Source: Zygnema cylindricum | Lineage: Eukaryota; Streptophyta; Zygnematophyceae; Zygnematales; Zygnemataceae | Direction of reading: 5' to 3' | DNA: 64,000 nt | Assembly: GCA_037447655.1 (NCBI GenBank) | Contig: JBBHKE010002782.1 | Coordinates: 211,851-275,850, forward strand | In this document: one piece after another, positions 63,122 to 64,000 of the stretch | Numbering within the stretch: position 1 is the first letter of the stretch | Layout of the letters: each line of letters starts with the position of its first letter | The notes under the pieces: generated by a model | Told to the model about the DNA's origin: nothing | The model's input: only the letters and a program-made list of their open reading frames with translations | Database searches by the model: none | Translations under genes and position numbers: made by a program

Positions 63122-64000
63122 TATGATGAAGATGTAAAAGGGTATAGAGTATATGATCTAAAGAGAGAAGATATAATATTAGTAAAACATCTGGTAGCTT
63201 TGGATGAAGGGAAGTCGGTAGATCCCTTTAAATCCTCAAAACCAGTCAGAATCAGAGTTGAGTCAGACAATTCTGATGACTTTCATCTCCCTAACTATCC
63301 GAGTTTTCAAGAAGACGATACTCTTGCAGGTTCGGATGATATCCTTGCAGATTCAAAACAGACAGAGAAAGACTTGAACTTGGAAACGCCAATGACACAA
63401 GCGGAAGACGTGGTGGAAACAGATATGGATCCGAGGGACAAGGGAGAAGCCGTGGTGAATCGAAAGAATCCACGAGAACCATCTATTCCAGCCGCAGATT
63501 TTGAGGGAGGGAGAAGAAGCAGCAAAAGGCTTGAAGAGAAACAAGTTAATAACAAGGTAACTAAACTATCTCACCCGGATGAACCTCAAAGATATGAAGA
63601 GGCAATGAACTGTCCGGAAAGAAACCGGTGGAAGACGGCCATCAATGAAGAGATGACTTCAATCATGGCGGATGATACATGGGAGCTGGTGGACTGTCCA
63701 CCCGATAGAAAACCAATTGGATGTAAGTGGGTTTTCAAACTAAAACTGAATCCGGGCAATACAATTGAGCGGTATAAGGCTCGGTTAGTGGTGAAAGGTT
63801 TTACTCAGAAAGAGGGAATAGACTACGAAGAAACCTTCGCTCCGGTCGTCAGATTTCCCTCGGTCCGAATACTTCTCAGTCTCGCAGCTGTAGAAGACAT
63901 GGAAGTCCACCAGATGGACATAAAGAGAGCGTTCCTACATGGAGAACTAGCGGAGGAGATCTTCATGCGACAACCGGAAGGATTCGTGGAACAAGGAGAA
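63122..64000 (+). pseudogene. Copia-10 linker and RT, cut by window end
   Basis: Same frame as the integrase after its TGA stop. Acidic linker, RKNPREPSIPAADFEGGRRS, then RT from [77 protein letters not shown]. No stop is seen before the window ends, ahead of the YVDD region. Confidence 0.85.

Larger units (their letters stand above)
53379..64000 (+). mobile_element. Copia-10, interrupted by Copia-11 and cut by window end
   Basis: The 5' LTR begins TGTTGAAATT at 53379. It is split at 53795/60232 by Copia-11 and ends TTGCA at 60811 (about 992 bp after removing Copia-11 and one target copy). Gag, protease, integrase and part of RT follow to the window edge. It inserted into Gypsy-3 between protease and methyltransferase. 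Confidence 0.9.

Noticed and set aside
1-64000. Naming the species from the repeats
   Set aside because: The element types point to a green plant or streptophyte alga, but no host gene is present to decide further.

Overview
The window is a eukaryotic repeat block, almost certainly from a green plant or streptophyte alga. It consists of nested and broken LTR retrotransposons, and I could recognise no host gene. The plant assignment rests on two things: the Ty1/copia proteins are of plant-like type, and the copia primer sites match the 5' half of a plant-type initiator tRNA-Met. I cannot name the species. A run of 10 N at 6613-6622 marks an assembly gap.

Layout. 1-1898: 5' end of a minus-strand copia (Copia-1). 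1899-2433: fragment of a second LTR type, here called A-type. 2434-4622: AT-rich DNA with degenerate repeats and no recognised gene. 4623-5811: remnant Copia-2. 5812-6612: rearranged gypsy LTR. 6985-9903: Copia-3 (minus). 9904-13613: broken Gypsy-1 (minus). 13614-19937: Copia-4, A-type, with both LTRs. 19938-22702: truncated Copia-5. 22703-23500: A-type Copia-6 (minus). 24204-25247: a solo LTR with its target-site duplication. 25457-28785: Copia-7. 28786-30312: Copia-8 fragment (minus). 30313-30585: gypsy LTR fragment. 30586-42893: Gypsy-2 (minus, both LTRs). 42894-48735: Copia-9. 48741-53378: Gypsy-3 (minus). 53379-64000: Copia-10 (plus, runs off the window), split by Copia-11 (53796-60231, minus), the youngest and most intact element.

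The gypsy family is the unusual system. Its reconstructed order is a large disordered Gag N-terminus, Gag with two zinc knuckles, aspartic protease, a C5-cytosine DNA methyltransferase, reverse transcriptase, RNase H, integrase, then a PHD finger. The element therefore carries both a DNA-methylation writer and a predicted histone-tail reader inside pol. The methyltransferase is found in all three gypsy copies and the PHD finger in the two copies that retain that end. Gypsy-2 also has a primer site complementary to its own predicted transcript start, as in Tf1-type self-priming. Gypsy-2 and Gypsy-3 are in tandem and share the LTR 41384-42893; Copia-9 later inserted at the polypurine tract/LTR junction.

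The copia families share an odd 5' end. The gag ATG lies inside the LTR, about 20 nt from its end, and the primer site (complementary to the initiator tRNA-Met anticodon arm) is itself gag coding sequence. Their LTRs also share an antisense tRNA-like module with A and B boxes, a U3 stem-loop, a GTAC/G-box promoter region with a TATA box, and a three-hairpin leader with ANGG loops and compensatory changes between families. All coding copies carry at least one lesion. Copia-11 has only one visible frameshift.
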